A stretch of 64,000 nt of DNA from Massilia sp. CF038 (lineage in GTDB: Bacteria; Pseudomonadota; Gammaproteobacteria; Burkholderiales; Burkholderiaceae_D), in contig NZ_FQWU01000001.1 of the NCBI RefSeq assembly GCF_900129765.1, positions 992,001 to 1,056,000 on the forward strand, in the 5' to 3' direction. Shown here piece after piece: positions 30,002-39,714 of this stretch (the first letter of the stretch is position 1; every line of letters begins with the position of its first letter). The position numbers and the translations under genes are program-made. Below the pieces are notes generated by a model. The model was not told where the DNA came from. It was given only the letters and a program-made list of their open reading frames with translations, and searched no databases.

Positions 30002-30667
30002 ATGTCCCTTACTCTCTACTACCACCCGCTTGCTTCCTATTGCCACAAGGTGATGGTGGCGCTGCACGAACTTGGCCTCGATGCCGAGCGCAAGCTCATC
30101 AATCTGGGCGCCGAGGCCGATCGCGCGCAGCTCCAGGCGCTGTGGCCGATGACCAAGTTTCCGGTGCTGCGTGACCAGGCGCGGGGACAGGATGTCCCGG
30201 AATCCTCGATCATCATTGAATACCTGGACCGCCATTACGGCCCTGCTGGCCGCCTGCTGCCAGCCGACCCGGATGGCGCGCTCGATGTGCGGCTGTGGGA
30301 CCGTGTGTTCGACAATTATGTGCAAGGGCCGATGCAGGAAATCGTTGCGGCCCATTTCAGCGGCGGCAAGGATAACAGCGCGCGGCTGGCCACGCTGGCC
30401 ACTGCCTACCGCATGATCGATGCCCGCATGGCCGGGCGCAGCTGGGTGGCGGGTGAGGCCTTCAGCATGGCCGACTGCGCAGCCGTGCCGGCGCTGTTCT
30501 ATGCTTGTACGCTCAGCCCGTTCCCGGACGATTGCGTCCACCTCGCTGCCTACTTCGAGCGCCTGATGGCACGGCCATCGGTGCAAAAAACCCTGGAGGA
30601 GGCGCGGCCGTATTTCGACATGTACCCGTTTGCCGATGCCATTGCCCAGCGCTTTCGCCAGGCCTGA
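30002..30667 (+). CDS. Glutathione S-transferase family protein
   Basis: 221 residues. The N-terminal thioredoxin-like domain begins SLTLYYHPLASYCHKVMVAL, with a Ser/Cys-type active site region and the conserved PVLRD and ESSIIIEYLDRHYG that bind glutathione. The all-helical C-terminal domain includes WVAGEAFSMADCAAVPALFY, the usual N-capping box and hydrophobic core. Substrate is unknown. I take the ATG at 30002; the same frame stays open upstream through REP copy 6, but that is repeat DNA and not protein-like. Confidence 0.85.
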   Translation: MSLTLYYHPLASYCHKVMVALHELGLDAERKLINLGAEADRAQLQALWPMTKFPVLRDQARGQDVPESSIIIEYLDRHYGPAGRLLPADPDGALDVRLWDRVFDNYVQGPMQEIVAAHFSGGKDNSARLATLATAYRMIDARMAGRSWVAGEAFSMADCAAVPALFYACTLSPFPDDCVHLAAYFERLMARPSVQKTLEEARPYFDMYPFADAIAQRFRQA

Positions 30668-30730
30668 AACGGGCTGGGCACGTCATGCCGTTGCACATGT
30701 ATTTAATTTGATCGCCAACCGGACTATTTT

Positions 30731-31420
30731 ATGCAAATTCGCGTACGTTTTCTGTTCATCGCCGCTGTGCTGGTCTGTCAATCGGTGTCGGCTGCCGCAG
30801 AGCCGGCTGCCTGCGCCCAAAGTGAAGCGGCCCTTGCCAAGGCGGATTTTGCCGGGACGGTCAAGTGGTCCACCGTCTGCCTGGCCCAGAACAACTTGAG
30901 CGGTGCGGCAAAACGGCGCGCCTTGCAGGTACGGGCGTGGGCATTCTTCAATCTGAATCAGGACCAGGCTGCCGTCCTGGACCAGGAGAATTCCTTCCAG
31001 CTGGAAGCGCCGCGTGAAATCGCCGAGTTCGTCAATTACAGCTCCTACCTGCGGCGCCTTGCCCGCTATCAGGATAGTCTGAATGCGCTGCGTTCAGCTG
31101 AAAAAATCGCGGGGGCTGGCGGAAACGGGATGATGATTCAGTACAATCTTGGGTGGACGCTGTACGAGTTGCGGCGCTATGAGGAAGCGGTCCGCGTGCT
31201 GGGCGCCGCGATTCCTTCGCAGCCAAATTTCCCGTTTGTCTATTGGCGCCGTGCGCTTGCCCTGGAGGCGATGGGGCGCAAGGCGGAAGCCCGGCTTGAC
31301 ATCGAAAAGGCGGCCGACCTGGTCGTGAACGGCCCCATGAAATTTACCGATGATAAGTTCATGGCGGCGCTGCGACAAAAAGTGACCGAGTATGGTCTGG
31401 GGAAAAAATATGCGTTTTAG
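30731..31420 (+). CDS. Secreted TPR-repeat protein of unknown function
   Basis: 229 residues. A signal peptide (VRFLFIAAVLVCQSVSAAAEP) is followed by helical repeats of TPR type: LQVRAWAFFNLNQDQAAVLD, YLRRLARYQDSLNALRSAEK, YNLGWTLYELRRYEEAVRVL and FVYWRRALALEAMGRKAEA. It probably acts as a periplasmic scaffold. It stands alone, 63 bp after the transferase gene, and its stop is 30 bp from the stop of the convergent gene at 31453. Codon use is somewhat less GC-biased than in the core genes. Confidence 0.7.
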   Translation: MQIRVRFLFIAAVLVCQSVSAAAEPAACAQSEAALAKADFAGTVKWSTVCLAQNNLSGAAKRRALQVRAWAFFNLNQDQAAVLDQENSFQLEAPREIAEFVNYSSYLRRLARYQDSLNALRSAEKIAGAGGNGMMIQYNLGWTLYELRRYEEAVRVLGAAIPSQPNFPFVYWRRALALEAMGRKAEARLDIEKAADLVVNGPMKFTDDKFMAALRQKVTEYGLGKKYAF

Positions 31421-31452
31421 GTTGTCGCGGCGTGGGTGCCCAAGCCGCCCAT

Positions 31453-31800
31453 CTATTCATCGGCAATGATGTTGTCAGCCACGAACAGCGTGACAAACTG
31501 CATTGGCGTCAGCTCGCCGCCCGCTTGCTTGGCCAGCACCTGATTGGCTTCCCACAAGCGGCGGATTTCGTCGCGCACTTCGGGGCCGAAATCGAGTTGC
31601 GCCATCACGATGTCTTCCCAGGTGCCGTCGCATTCTAGCGTCTCCTGCAACTTGGGCGTGACAGCCACCAGCTTGGCATCCATGGCCGGATCAAGTTGGC
31701 CGATCGCCTTGAGGATGAACGAGTCGACATACTTGAGAAAGGGCTTGCCCTCGTAGCGGTTGAACGGAATCGGGTCCTGCCCGGCATCGATCGCACTCAT
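31453..31800 (-). CDS. Uncharacterised 115-residue protein downstream of uvrB
   Basis: A small acidic protein with no signal peptide or membrane helix. Visible stretches are FNRYEGKPFLKYVDSFILKA, LDFGPEVRDEIRRLWEANQ and MQFVTLFVADNIIADE. I do not recognise a domain. It starts four bases after the uvrB stop on the same strand, so it should be cotranscribed with uvrB and might be linked to repair or simply carried along. Confidence 0.65.
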   Translation of the reverse strand: MSAIDAGQDPIPFNRYEGKPFLKYVDSFILKAIGQLDPAMDAKLVAVTPKLQETLECDGTWEDIVMAQLDFGPEVRDEIRRLWEANQVLAKQAGGELTPMQFVTLFVADNIIADE

Positions 31801-31804
31801 GCTG

Positions 31805-33892
<2,088 letters not shown>

Positions 33893-33990
33893 ACGATCAG
33901 ACCTTTGTTAGAATGGTGGCCCGCTTGCGGCGCCAATGAATTCAAGGGGCCGCTGTCTATACAACTTCAGCCGACAACCAAGTTTACCAG

Positions 33991-35205
33991 ATGACCTCAC
34001 CAGCTTCCGCCAGCATTTTCAGCGCCATCGAATTGGCCCCGCGCGACCCCATTCTGGGGATCACCGAGGCGTTCAACGCCGATACCAATCCCGCCAAAAT
34101 CAACCTCGGCGTGGGTGTCTATTATGACGATAATGGCAAAGTGCCGCTGCTGGCGTGCGTGCGCAAAGCCGAAGAAATTCTGATGGAGCAACTGGCGCCG
34201 CGCACCTATCTGCCAATCGAAGGCCTGGCGGCTTACGACAAGGCGGTGCAAGAACTGGTATTTGGTGCCGACAGCCCGATTATTCAAGACAAGCGTGCCG
34301 TGACCGTGCAAGCCATTGGTGGCACCGGCGCACTGAAAATTGGCGCCGATTTCCTGCAGCGCTTTGCGCCCGGCTCGAGCGTCTACATCAGCGACCCAAG
34401 CTGGGAAAACCACCGCGCGCTGTTTGAAAGCGCCGGCTTCCAGGTGCACACCTACCGCTACTACGATGCGGCCACGCGCGGCGTCGATTTTGCCGGCATG
34501 CTGGCCGACCTGAACGCCATGCCCAAGGGCGCGATCGTGCTGCTGCACGCATGCTGCCACAACCCGACTGGCGCCGATCTGACGGCGGCCCAGTGGGATG
34601 AGGTCATTGGCGCGGTGCGCGCCGGCGCCCTGGTGCCGTTCCTGGACATGGCTTACCAGGGCTTCGGTTCGGGTATCGCCGAAGACGGCGCCGTGGTGGG
34701 CAAGTTTGCCGCCGCTGGCGGTCCGCTGCTGATCTCGAATTCCTTCTCCAAGTCGTTCTCGCTGTATGGCGAGCGCGTGGGCGCGCTGTCGGTGGTGGGC
34801 GAGAGCGCCGAAGAAGCGGGCCGTCTGCTGTCGCAGCTCAAGCGCGTGGTGCGCACCAATTATTCGAACCCGCCAGTCCATGGCGGCAAGGTGGTGGCCA
34901 CCGCCCTGACCACGCCGGAACTGCGCCAGCTGTGGGAAGACGAACTGGCCGGCATGCGCGTGCGGATCAAGGAAATGCGCAACGCTTTCGTGGAAAAGCT
35001 CAAGTCCAAAGCGCCTTCCCATGATTTCGAATTCGTGCGCGCGCAAGTGGGCATGTTCTCGTACTCGGGCCTGACGAAGGCTCAGGTCGAGCGCCTGCGC
35101 ACCGAGCATTCGATCTACGCGGTCGACACCGGCCGCATTTGCGTGGCGGCCTTGAACTCGAAAAATATCGATCGTGTCATTGACGCGATCGCGAAAGTCC
35201 TCTAA
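33991..35205 (+). CDS. Aromatic/aspartate aminotransferase
   Basis: 404 residues, class I PLP-dependent aminotransferase of the AspC/TyrB subgroup. NLGVGVYYDDNGKVPLL and YLPIEGLAAYDKAVQELVFG are N-terminal signatures, CCHNPTGADLT binds the cofactor phosphate, and the Schiff-base lysine is in SNSFSKSFSLYGERVG. The C-terminal RICVAALNSKNID includes the carboxylate-binding arginine. It transfers amino groups between glutamate and aromatic or acidic keto acids; which one is preferred cannot be told, so I give no symbol. The divergent place beside uvrB is common in beta-proteobacteria. Confidence 0.9.
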   Translation: MTSPASASIFSAIELAPRDPILGITEAFNADTNPAKINLGVGVYYDDNGKVPLLACVRKAEEILMEQLAPRTYLPIEGLAAYDKAVQELVFGADSPIIQDKRAVTVQAIGGTGALKIGADFLQRFAPGSSVYISDPSWENHRALFESAGFQVHTYRYYDAATRGVDFAGMLADLNAMPKGAIVLLHACCHNPTGADLTAAQWDEVIGAVRAGALVPFLDMAYQGFGSGIAEDGAVVGKFAAAGGPLLISNSFSKSFSLYGERVGALSVVGESAEEAGRLLSQLKRVVRTNYSNPPVHGGKVVATALTTPELRQLWEDELAGMRVRIKEMRNAFVEKLKSKAPSHDFEFVRAQVGMFSYSGLTKAQVERLRTEHSIYAVDTGRICVAALNSKNIDRVIDAIAKVL

Positions 35206-35280
35206 ACTCTTGCTTCTTCGGATTGCGCGATACAGCGCAGTTTGAAAGGCAGCGGGAAGTACGGCACCAGATTGCGCGGC

Positions 35281-35309
35281 TTGACAGCGTAACTTGAGAA
35301 GTACATAAT
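35281..35309 (+). promoter_or_regulatory. Promoter of the first tRNA-Asn gene
   Basis: TTGACA at 35281-35286 and CATAAT at 35304-35309 with exactly 17 bases between. The tRNA starts 11 bases after the -10, with the T-rich CCTCTTTT leader that is shared with the second copy. Confidence 0.8.
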
Positions 35310-35320
35310 GTTGCCTCTTT

Positions 35321-35396
35321 TCCCTGATAGCTCAGTTGGTAGAGCGACGGACTGTTAATCCGCAGGTCCCTGGTTCGAGTCCAGGTCGGGGAGCCA
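35321..35396 (+). tRNA. tRNA-Asn (GTT), copy 1
   Basis: 76 bases including an encoded CCA. The cloverleaf is complete: acceptor TCCCTGA with TCGGGGA (one G-T pair), D-loop AGCTCAGTTGGTAGAGC, anticodon loop CTGTTAA with GTT, and T-arm with GGTTCGAGTCC. An identical copy lies at 36201-36276. Confidence 0.97.
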
Positions 35397-35402
35397 GAAT
35401 GC

Positions 35403-35434
35403 AAAAAGCCACGTTGAAAAACGTGGCTTTTTTT
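35403..35434 (+). terminator. Intrinsic terminator after tRNA-Asn copy 1
   Basis: AGCCACGTT-GAAA-AACGTGGCT followed by T7. Strong stem with a stable tetraloop-like turn; ends the tRNA transcript before the outer-membrane gene. Confidence 0.92.
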
Positions 35435-35556
35435 ATTTCTGTGGTATTGCAGCAAATATAAGTATAGTTGCTTGTAGGATTGTGATGGTTTGTATATTAT
35501 TGCCGCCTGGAATAAATACGCAGTCCTTTGCGTATTGCCATCACTACTATTTTCCC

Positions 35557-36147
35557 ATGAAAAAAATCATTCTTTCGACCGCCGTGGCGTTCGGTTCCCT
35601 CAATGCTGCTCAGGCACAAACCGCGCCGCAAGCCAACCCAATGCGCTTTTTCGTCGGCATGGGCCTGACCGCTGGCGGCGACAAAATGTCGACCGTGGAG
35701 TACACCGATGGCACCTCGGCTGACATCCGTGCCGGCAATCTGCTCGCATTTGTCGGCGGTATCGACTACCAGGTTACCCCGGACTTCTCGTTCCAGGGTT
35801 CGATCGGTTACCACTTCGACAGCGCCGATGCCACCAACGGCAGCCAGCGTTTCTCGCGCTTCCCGGTTGAACTGCTGGCCTACTACCACGTTGCGCAACA
35901 GTGGCGCATCGGCGGCGGTGCACGCTATTCGACCAACGCCCGTTTCAGCAGCAGCGGCGCAGCCGAAGTCGGCGACACCGACCTCGACAGCAAAGTTGCA
36001 GGCATCGTTGAAGCCGAATACATGCCATCGGCGCATTGGGGCGTCAAACTGCGTTACGTAAAAGAAGAGTTCAAGATCAGCCGCGGCACCCGCAGCCACG
36101 TCTACAAGGGCGACCACGTCGGCGTGTTCGGCAACTACTATTTCTAA
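35557..36147 (+). CDS. Outer-membrane beta-barrel protein
   Basis: 196 residues. Signal peptide MKKIILSTAVAFGSLNAAQA, then alternating beta strands typical of a small eight-stranded barrel (RFFVGMGLTAGGD, FQGSIGYHF, VELLAYYHVAQQWRIGGGAR, GIVEAEYMPSAHWGVKLRYV) and a last strand ending in aromatic Phe (GVFGNYYF), the BamA recognition signal. It resembles OmpA-like or OprF N-terminal barrels; function unknown. It is placed alone between two identical tRNA-Asn genes. Its codon use is a little less GC-rich than its flanks. Confidence 0.82.
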   Translation: MKKIILSTAVAFGSLNAAQAQTAPQANPMRFFVGMGLTAGGDKMSTVEYTDGTSADIRAGNLLAFVGGIDYQVTPDFSFQGSIGYHFDSADATNGSQRFSRFPVELLAYYHVAQQWRIGGGARYSTNARFSSSGAAEVGDTDLDSKVAGIVEAEYMPSAHWGVKLRYVKEEFKISRGTRSHVYKGDHVGVFGNYYF

Positions 36148-36160
36148 TTAATTCCGGCAC

Positions 36161-36189
36161 TGGACAGGGGAGCGGCGGCCACATATAAT
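36161..36189 (+). promoter_or_regulatory. Promoter of the second tRNA-Asn gene
   Basis: TGGACA at 36161-36166 and a perfect TATAAT at 36184-36189, 17 bases apart. The -35 lies 14 bases after the outer-membrane gene stop. Confidence 0.82.
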
Positions 36190-36200
36190 GCGGCCTCTTT

Positions 36201-36276
36201 TCCCTGATAGCTCAGTTGGTAGAGCGACGGACTGTTAATCCGCAGGTCCCTGGTTCGAGTCCAGGTCGGGGAGCCA
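36201..36276 (+). tRNA. tRNA-Asn (GTT), copy 2
   Basis: Identical over all 76 bases to the copy at 35321-35396, and the eight leader bases CCTCTTTT before it are also the same. The -10 and -35 differ in sequence from those of copy 1, and the terminators are unrelated, so only the gene and its near leader are duplicated. Confidence 0.97.
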
Positions 36277-36285
36277 GAATATTCG

Positions 36286-36313
36286 AAGGGCCACGCGCAC
36301 GCGTGGCCCTTTG
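36286..36313. terminator. Intrinsic terminator after tRNA-Asn copy 2
   Basis: AAGGGCCACGC-GCAC-GCGTGGCCCTT, a perfect 11-bp stem, then TG. The T run is short rightward, but leftward the stem also follows the stop of the convergent oxygenase gene (36331), so it may serve both strands. Confidence 0.75.
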
Positions 36314-36330
36314 TCGTTTGCGGCGCTGTC

Positions 36331-37188
36331 TTATGCGTGCGGCGGAAGCGCAAGCCGGCGCGCCGCTTGCCGCGCCGGCGTGTCGCCCAGCGGCAGCGCG
36401 GCGGCCAGCCGGGCCAGCGCGCGCACCAGCACGGTTTCGCCGGGCCGCAGCGCCTGGCCTTGCAGCTGCGGCAGCGCTTGCAGCGCCGGCGGGCAGATTG
36501 ACACTGCGGCGCGCACCAGCAAACGCTGTAGCGGGCGCAGCGGCATCGGCAGCAGCGGCGCGCGGCGCATGATGTGGAGAAAGTCAGCCAGTGTGGTTGA
36601 TCCCTCCAGGGCCGGCGCAGTGTCTGCCAGCAGTGCTTCCCACGCTGCGAGCGAGCGCGGCGCGCCGGTCGCGCCATACAGTGCAGCGGCGGGCGCGCTT
36701 TCCGCGAACGCGGCATCCCGCTCGCGCGGCGACAGGGTCCGCACATAGCGTGAATAGGCAGCGCTGAAGCCAAACGTTGCCGTTGCCTGCACCCAGTTCA
36801 GCAGACGCGGGTCGTTCGCATGATAGGCAAGGCCGGCCGCCGTGGTGCCCTTGATCTGCGCATGCATGCGCACCACCCGCGCGATCATGTGCTCGGCGGC
36901 TGTGCGCGGACCGTACACGGTCATCATGGCGGCGTGGCCGGTCCGGCGCAGGCGCAGGGCAGGATCGCGCACAAAGCTGCTGTGATCCCACACACCACTG
37001 CGTACCGACGGTTCAGCCAGTTCCAGCAGCACCGCGGCGACCCCACCAATGAACAGGCCTACCCGATTGGCAAAAATGTGCCAGGAAACGCCGCCTGCCG
37101 GCGCCAGCGCCGCTTCGCCGGCAGGCTGGCTGAAGTCAAATGCCATCCCGGCCGGTGGCTGCATCAACGCGCGCAGTGCGGCAAGCAT
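36331..37188 (-). CDS. MpaB-type oxygenase family protein (DUF2236)
   Basis: 285 residues. Family marks are ISWHIFANRV-like VSWHIFANRVGLFIGGVAAVL near the N-terminus, a conserved His in RTGHAAMMTVYG, and HANDPRLLNWVQATATFGF, the pattern of the b-type-heme latex-clearing/MpaB oxygenase superfamily. Such proteins oxidise isoprenoid or other hydrophobic substrates; for most bacterial members the substrate is not known. The C-terminal half is helical, Ala/Leu/Arg-rich. It is preceded by a tiny gene on the same strand whose stop lies ten bases before this start. Confidence 0.8.
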   Translation of the reverse strand: MLAALRALMQPPAGMAFDFSQPAGEAALAPAGGVSWHIFANRVGLFIGGVAAVLLELAEPSVRSGVWDHSSFVRDPALRLRRTGHAAMMTVYGPRTAAEHMIARVVRMHAQIKGTTAAGLAYHANDPRLLNWVQATATFGFSAAYSRYVRTLSPRERDAAFAESAPAAALYGATGAPRSLAAWEALLADTAPALEGSTTLADFLHIMRRAPLLPMPLRPLQRLLVRAAVSICPPALQALPQLQGQALRPGETVLVRALARLAAALPLGDTPARQAARRLALPPHA

Positions 37189-37198
37189 GGCGCCAGAA

Positions 37199-37378
37199 TC
37201 AGCGTTTTGTCTGCTGGTCCTTGGTGTCGCCCTGTTTGTTATCGGCGCGGCCGGCTTGCTCGTTTTGCGGCGCCTTCTGACTGCGCTGGCCTTGCTTGTC
37301 CTCGCCTGAACTACCTGACTTGTTGCCGCTCTGCGGGGTATTGTGGCCGCCAGCCTTGTTTTTGTTCATCGTGTTCAT
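37199..37378 (-). CDS. Small hydrophilic, probably disordered protein
   Basis: 59 residues made almost only of Lys, Gln, Asn, Gly, Ser, Asp and Thr (for example NKAGGHNTPQSGNKSGSSGE), with no hydrophobic core. Small hydrophilins with this composition often protect against desiccation or stress, but I cannot name the family. The start is supported by GGAGA six bases before the ATG. It lies just upstream of the MpaB-type oxygenase and is probably in the same transcript. Confidence 0.6.
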   Translation of the reverse strand: MNTMNKNKAGGHNTPQSGNKSGSSGEDKQGQRSQKAPQNEQAGRADNKQGDTKDQQTKR

Positions 37379-37596
37379 GCGCTGTCTCCAAAAGTGGTTG
37401 TGAGACCTGATCTTATGCCGCAGTTCGAGCAACCGTGTCAGTGCAGCGCTTCTGAACCTGTCGGACAAACGGCGGCAGCAGCGTAGGCGCCACGTCAATA
37501 CAGTACCGCGCGCAAGCGGGCCAGTTGGAAGCGGGCTTCCCTGCGCACGGTTGCCGCCTCGTTCAGTCTAATTTGCAAGATGCTCATGTAAAATAC

Positions 37597-39243
37597 ATGA
37601 ACATTGTGCTACTGAAACTAGTAATGATTGACGACGACTCCCAACCTTGCTCCCTGTTGCTGATTGACGATGAGCCTTATGCGCAAGACTATATTGCCGC
37701 CTGTCTCGATGGCTGGAAAGGCTTGTCGCTGCGCTATGACGCCCGCGCCGAGCGCGTGGTGGAACTGGCGCGCGAGGTGGAGGCAACTGTGGTCGTGGTC
37801 GATCTGCGCATGCCCGGCATGGACGGCTTCGAAGTGGTGGCCCTGCTGCGCGCCAACCGTGACACCGAACATCTGCCCGTGATTTTGCTGTCGTCCGAGG
37901 AAGACGCCGAAATCAAGGCGCGCGCCTTTGCCGTGGGCGCCAACGATTACCTGGTCAAGTGGCCCGACGGACGCGAACTGGCCGCGCGCCTGCGTTATCA
38001 CAGCGCCGCCTACGTGGCGCGGCGCCAGCGCGACGAAGCCTTCATTTCCCTGCGGCGCAGCCAGGAAGAACTGGCCGCAAGCCAGTCGGCCCTGCACCAG
38101 GCCCAGAAAATGGAAGCGATCGGCCAGTTGACTGGTGGCGTGGCCCACGATTTCAACAACGTCCTGCAAATCATCGGCGGCAATCTGCAGCTGATCAAAC
38201 TGCTGGGCGGGGTGAGCGACAATGCGCGCGCCCGCATCGACATTGCCTTGAACGGGGTCGAGCGCGGCGCCAAGCTGTCGGCGCATTTGCTGGCCTTTGC
38301 CCGGCGCCAGCCGCTGCAGGCGGTGGTGCTCAATCCTGGGCGGGTCCTGCTCGACATGGATGAAATGATGCGCCGTGTACTGGGCCCGCGCGCCGTGATC
38401 CAGACCGACATTGCGCCGGCGCTGTGGAGCACCACGGTCGACCCAAGCCAGCTCAATAATGTGATCCTGAATTTGGCCATCAACGCGCGCGACGCGATGC
38501 CCGAGGGCGGCACCCTGACCATCCGCGCCGCCAATGTGCCGCAGGGTTCGCCCCTGTTGTCGAATCTGGCCAGTGGCGACTACGTGATGGTGGAAATTGC
38601 CGATACCGGTTGCGGGATGCCTGCCGCCGTGCTGGAGCGCGCGTTCGAACCGTTCTTCACCACCAAGCCAACCGGGCAGGGCACCGGCCTGGGTTTGTCG
38701 ATGGCCTACGGTTTCGTCAAGCAGTCAGGCGGCGAGATCATGCTCAACAGCGAGCCGGGCAAGGGCACCAGCGTCAAGATTTTCCTGCAGCGCAGCGCCG
38801 CCGAACCGGCCAGCCTGGACGACAATACGCCGGCGCCGCTGTTCGGCGGCCTGGAAACGATCCTGGTGGTGGAAGACGAGGAAGATGTGCGCAGCAGCAC
38901 GGTGGCGCTGCTGTCGGCCCTGGGATACCAGGTATATGAGGCGGAAGATGCGTCGCGCGCGGTCGATCTGATTGAAACCGGTGCCAAGATCGACCTGGTG
39001 TTTTCCGACGTGGTCATGCCGGGCGCGGTCAGCAGCCTGGACCTCAGCAAGGTGGTGCGCAACAAGCTGCCCACGGCCCAGATCCTGTTCACCTCCGGTT
39101 ACGCCGAAGGGGTGCTGGCCCATGACGGTCAGCTCGATGCCGGCGTGAGCCTGCTGCAAAAGCCCTACAACGCCGATGTGCTCAGTGCCCGCATTCGCCA
39201 CCTGCTGCGGCGCCGCAAACCGCTCGCCGCCACCTCGCACTGA
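37597..39243 (+). CDS. Hybrid histidine kinase: receiver-kinase-receiver
   Basis: About 548 residues with no membrane segment. An N-terminal receiver (SLLLIDDEPYAQDYI, phospho-Asp in VVDLRMPGMDGF, Lys in YLVKWPDG) is followed by a coiled coil, a HisKA domain with GGVAHDFNNVLQIIGG, an ATPase domain (NNVILNLAINARDAM, EIADTGCGMP, GTGLGLSMAYGF) and a second receiver (ILVVEDEEDVRSST, FSDVVMPG, LLQKPY). Such cytosolic kinases take input by phosphorylation of the first receiver. I give the ATG at 37597; 37624 is equally possible, as neither has a clear ribosome site. It converges on the phytochrome response-regulator gene. Confidence 0.88.
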   Translation: MNIVLLKLVMIDDDSQPCSLLLIDDEPYAQDYIAACLDGWKGLSLRYDARAERVVELAREVEATVVVVDLRMPGMDGFEVVALLRANRDTEHLPVILLSSEEDAEIKARAFAVGANDYLVKWPDGRELAARLRYHSAAYVARRQRDEAFISLRRSQEELAASQSALHQAQKMEAIGQLTGGVAHDFNNVLQIIGGNLQLIKLLGGVSDNARARIDIALNGVERGAKLSAHLLAFARRQPLQAVVLNPGRVLLDMDEMMRRVLGPRAVIQTDIAPALWSTTVDPSQLNNVILNLAINARDAMPEGGTLTIRAANVPQGSPLLSNLASGDYVMVEIADTGCGMPAAVLERAFEPFFTTKPTGQGTGLGLSMAYGFVKQSGGEIMLNSEPGKGTSVKIFLQRSAAEPASLDDNTPAPLFGGLETILVVEDEEDVRSSTVALLSALGYQVYEAEDASRAVDLIETGAKIDLVFSDVVMPGAVSSLDLSKVVRNKLPTAQILFTSGYAEGVLAHDGQLDAGVSLLQKPYNADVLSARIRHLLRRRKPLAATSH

Positions 39244-39249
39244 CGCGTC

Positions 39250-39705
39250 TTACTTGGGTTTGATGTAGCGGTACGAGCCTGGCGGCGGTTCATTAAGGAC
39301 TGCCCAGAAGATGCCCAGGTCGGCGATGGCGCGCACGAATTCTTCGAAGTCCACCGGCTTGACCACGTAGGCATTCACGCCCAGCTCGTAGCTGCGCAGC
39401 AGATCCTGTTCTTCCTTCGACGAAGTCAGCATGACCACGGGGATGCTTTTCAGCGCAGGCGTATTGCGAATCACTTTCAGCACTTCCAGGCCATCGATCT
39501 TGGGCAGCTTCAGGTCGAGCAGCACAACAGTCGGATTGCCGACCTGGCGCGCCGCGTGCTCACCTTCTGCGCGCAGGTATTCGAGCGCTTCGGCGCCGTC
39601 GCGCGCGATGATCACCTCGTTGGCCAGCTGGCTCTTTTCCAGAGCGATCAGGGTCAGTTCCAGGTCGTTGGGATTATCTTCGACGAGAAGGATGGGCTTT
39701 AACAT
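39250..39705 (-). CDS. Single-domain response regulator of the phytochrome (Rcp1 type)
   Basis: 151 residues, one receiver domain and no output domain. ILLVEDNPNDLELTLIAL holds the acidic pocket, the phospho-Asp is in VVLLDLKLPKIDGLEVL, and Lys is in AYVVKPVDFEEF. The long loop before the phospho-Asp (EHAARQVGNPT) is typical of Rcp1 partners of phytochromes. The start follows the bacteriophytochrome stop by nine bases on the same strand, so they form an operon, and this protein should receive its phosphate. Confidence 0.9.
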   Translation of the reverse strand: MLKPILLVEDNPNDLELTLIALEKSQLANEVIIARDGAEALEYLRAEGEHAARQVGNPTVVLLDLKLPKIDGLEVLKVIRNTPALKSIPVVMLTSSKEEQDLLRSYELGVNAYVVKPVDFEEFVRAIADLGIFWAVLNEPPPGSYRYIKPK

Positions 39706-39714
39706 GGTCGTGCC

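Noticed and set aside
33893-33990. LexA box upstream of uvrB
   Set aside because: CTGTCTATACAAC resembles half a site, but ACAG is not at the right spacing, so it does not meet CTGT-N8-ACAG.
35321-36276. Genomic island inserted at tRNA-Asn
   Set aside because: There is no integrase or recombinase gene and only one host-like gene between the copies, so I keep it as a duplicated-tRNA observation instead of an island call.
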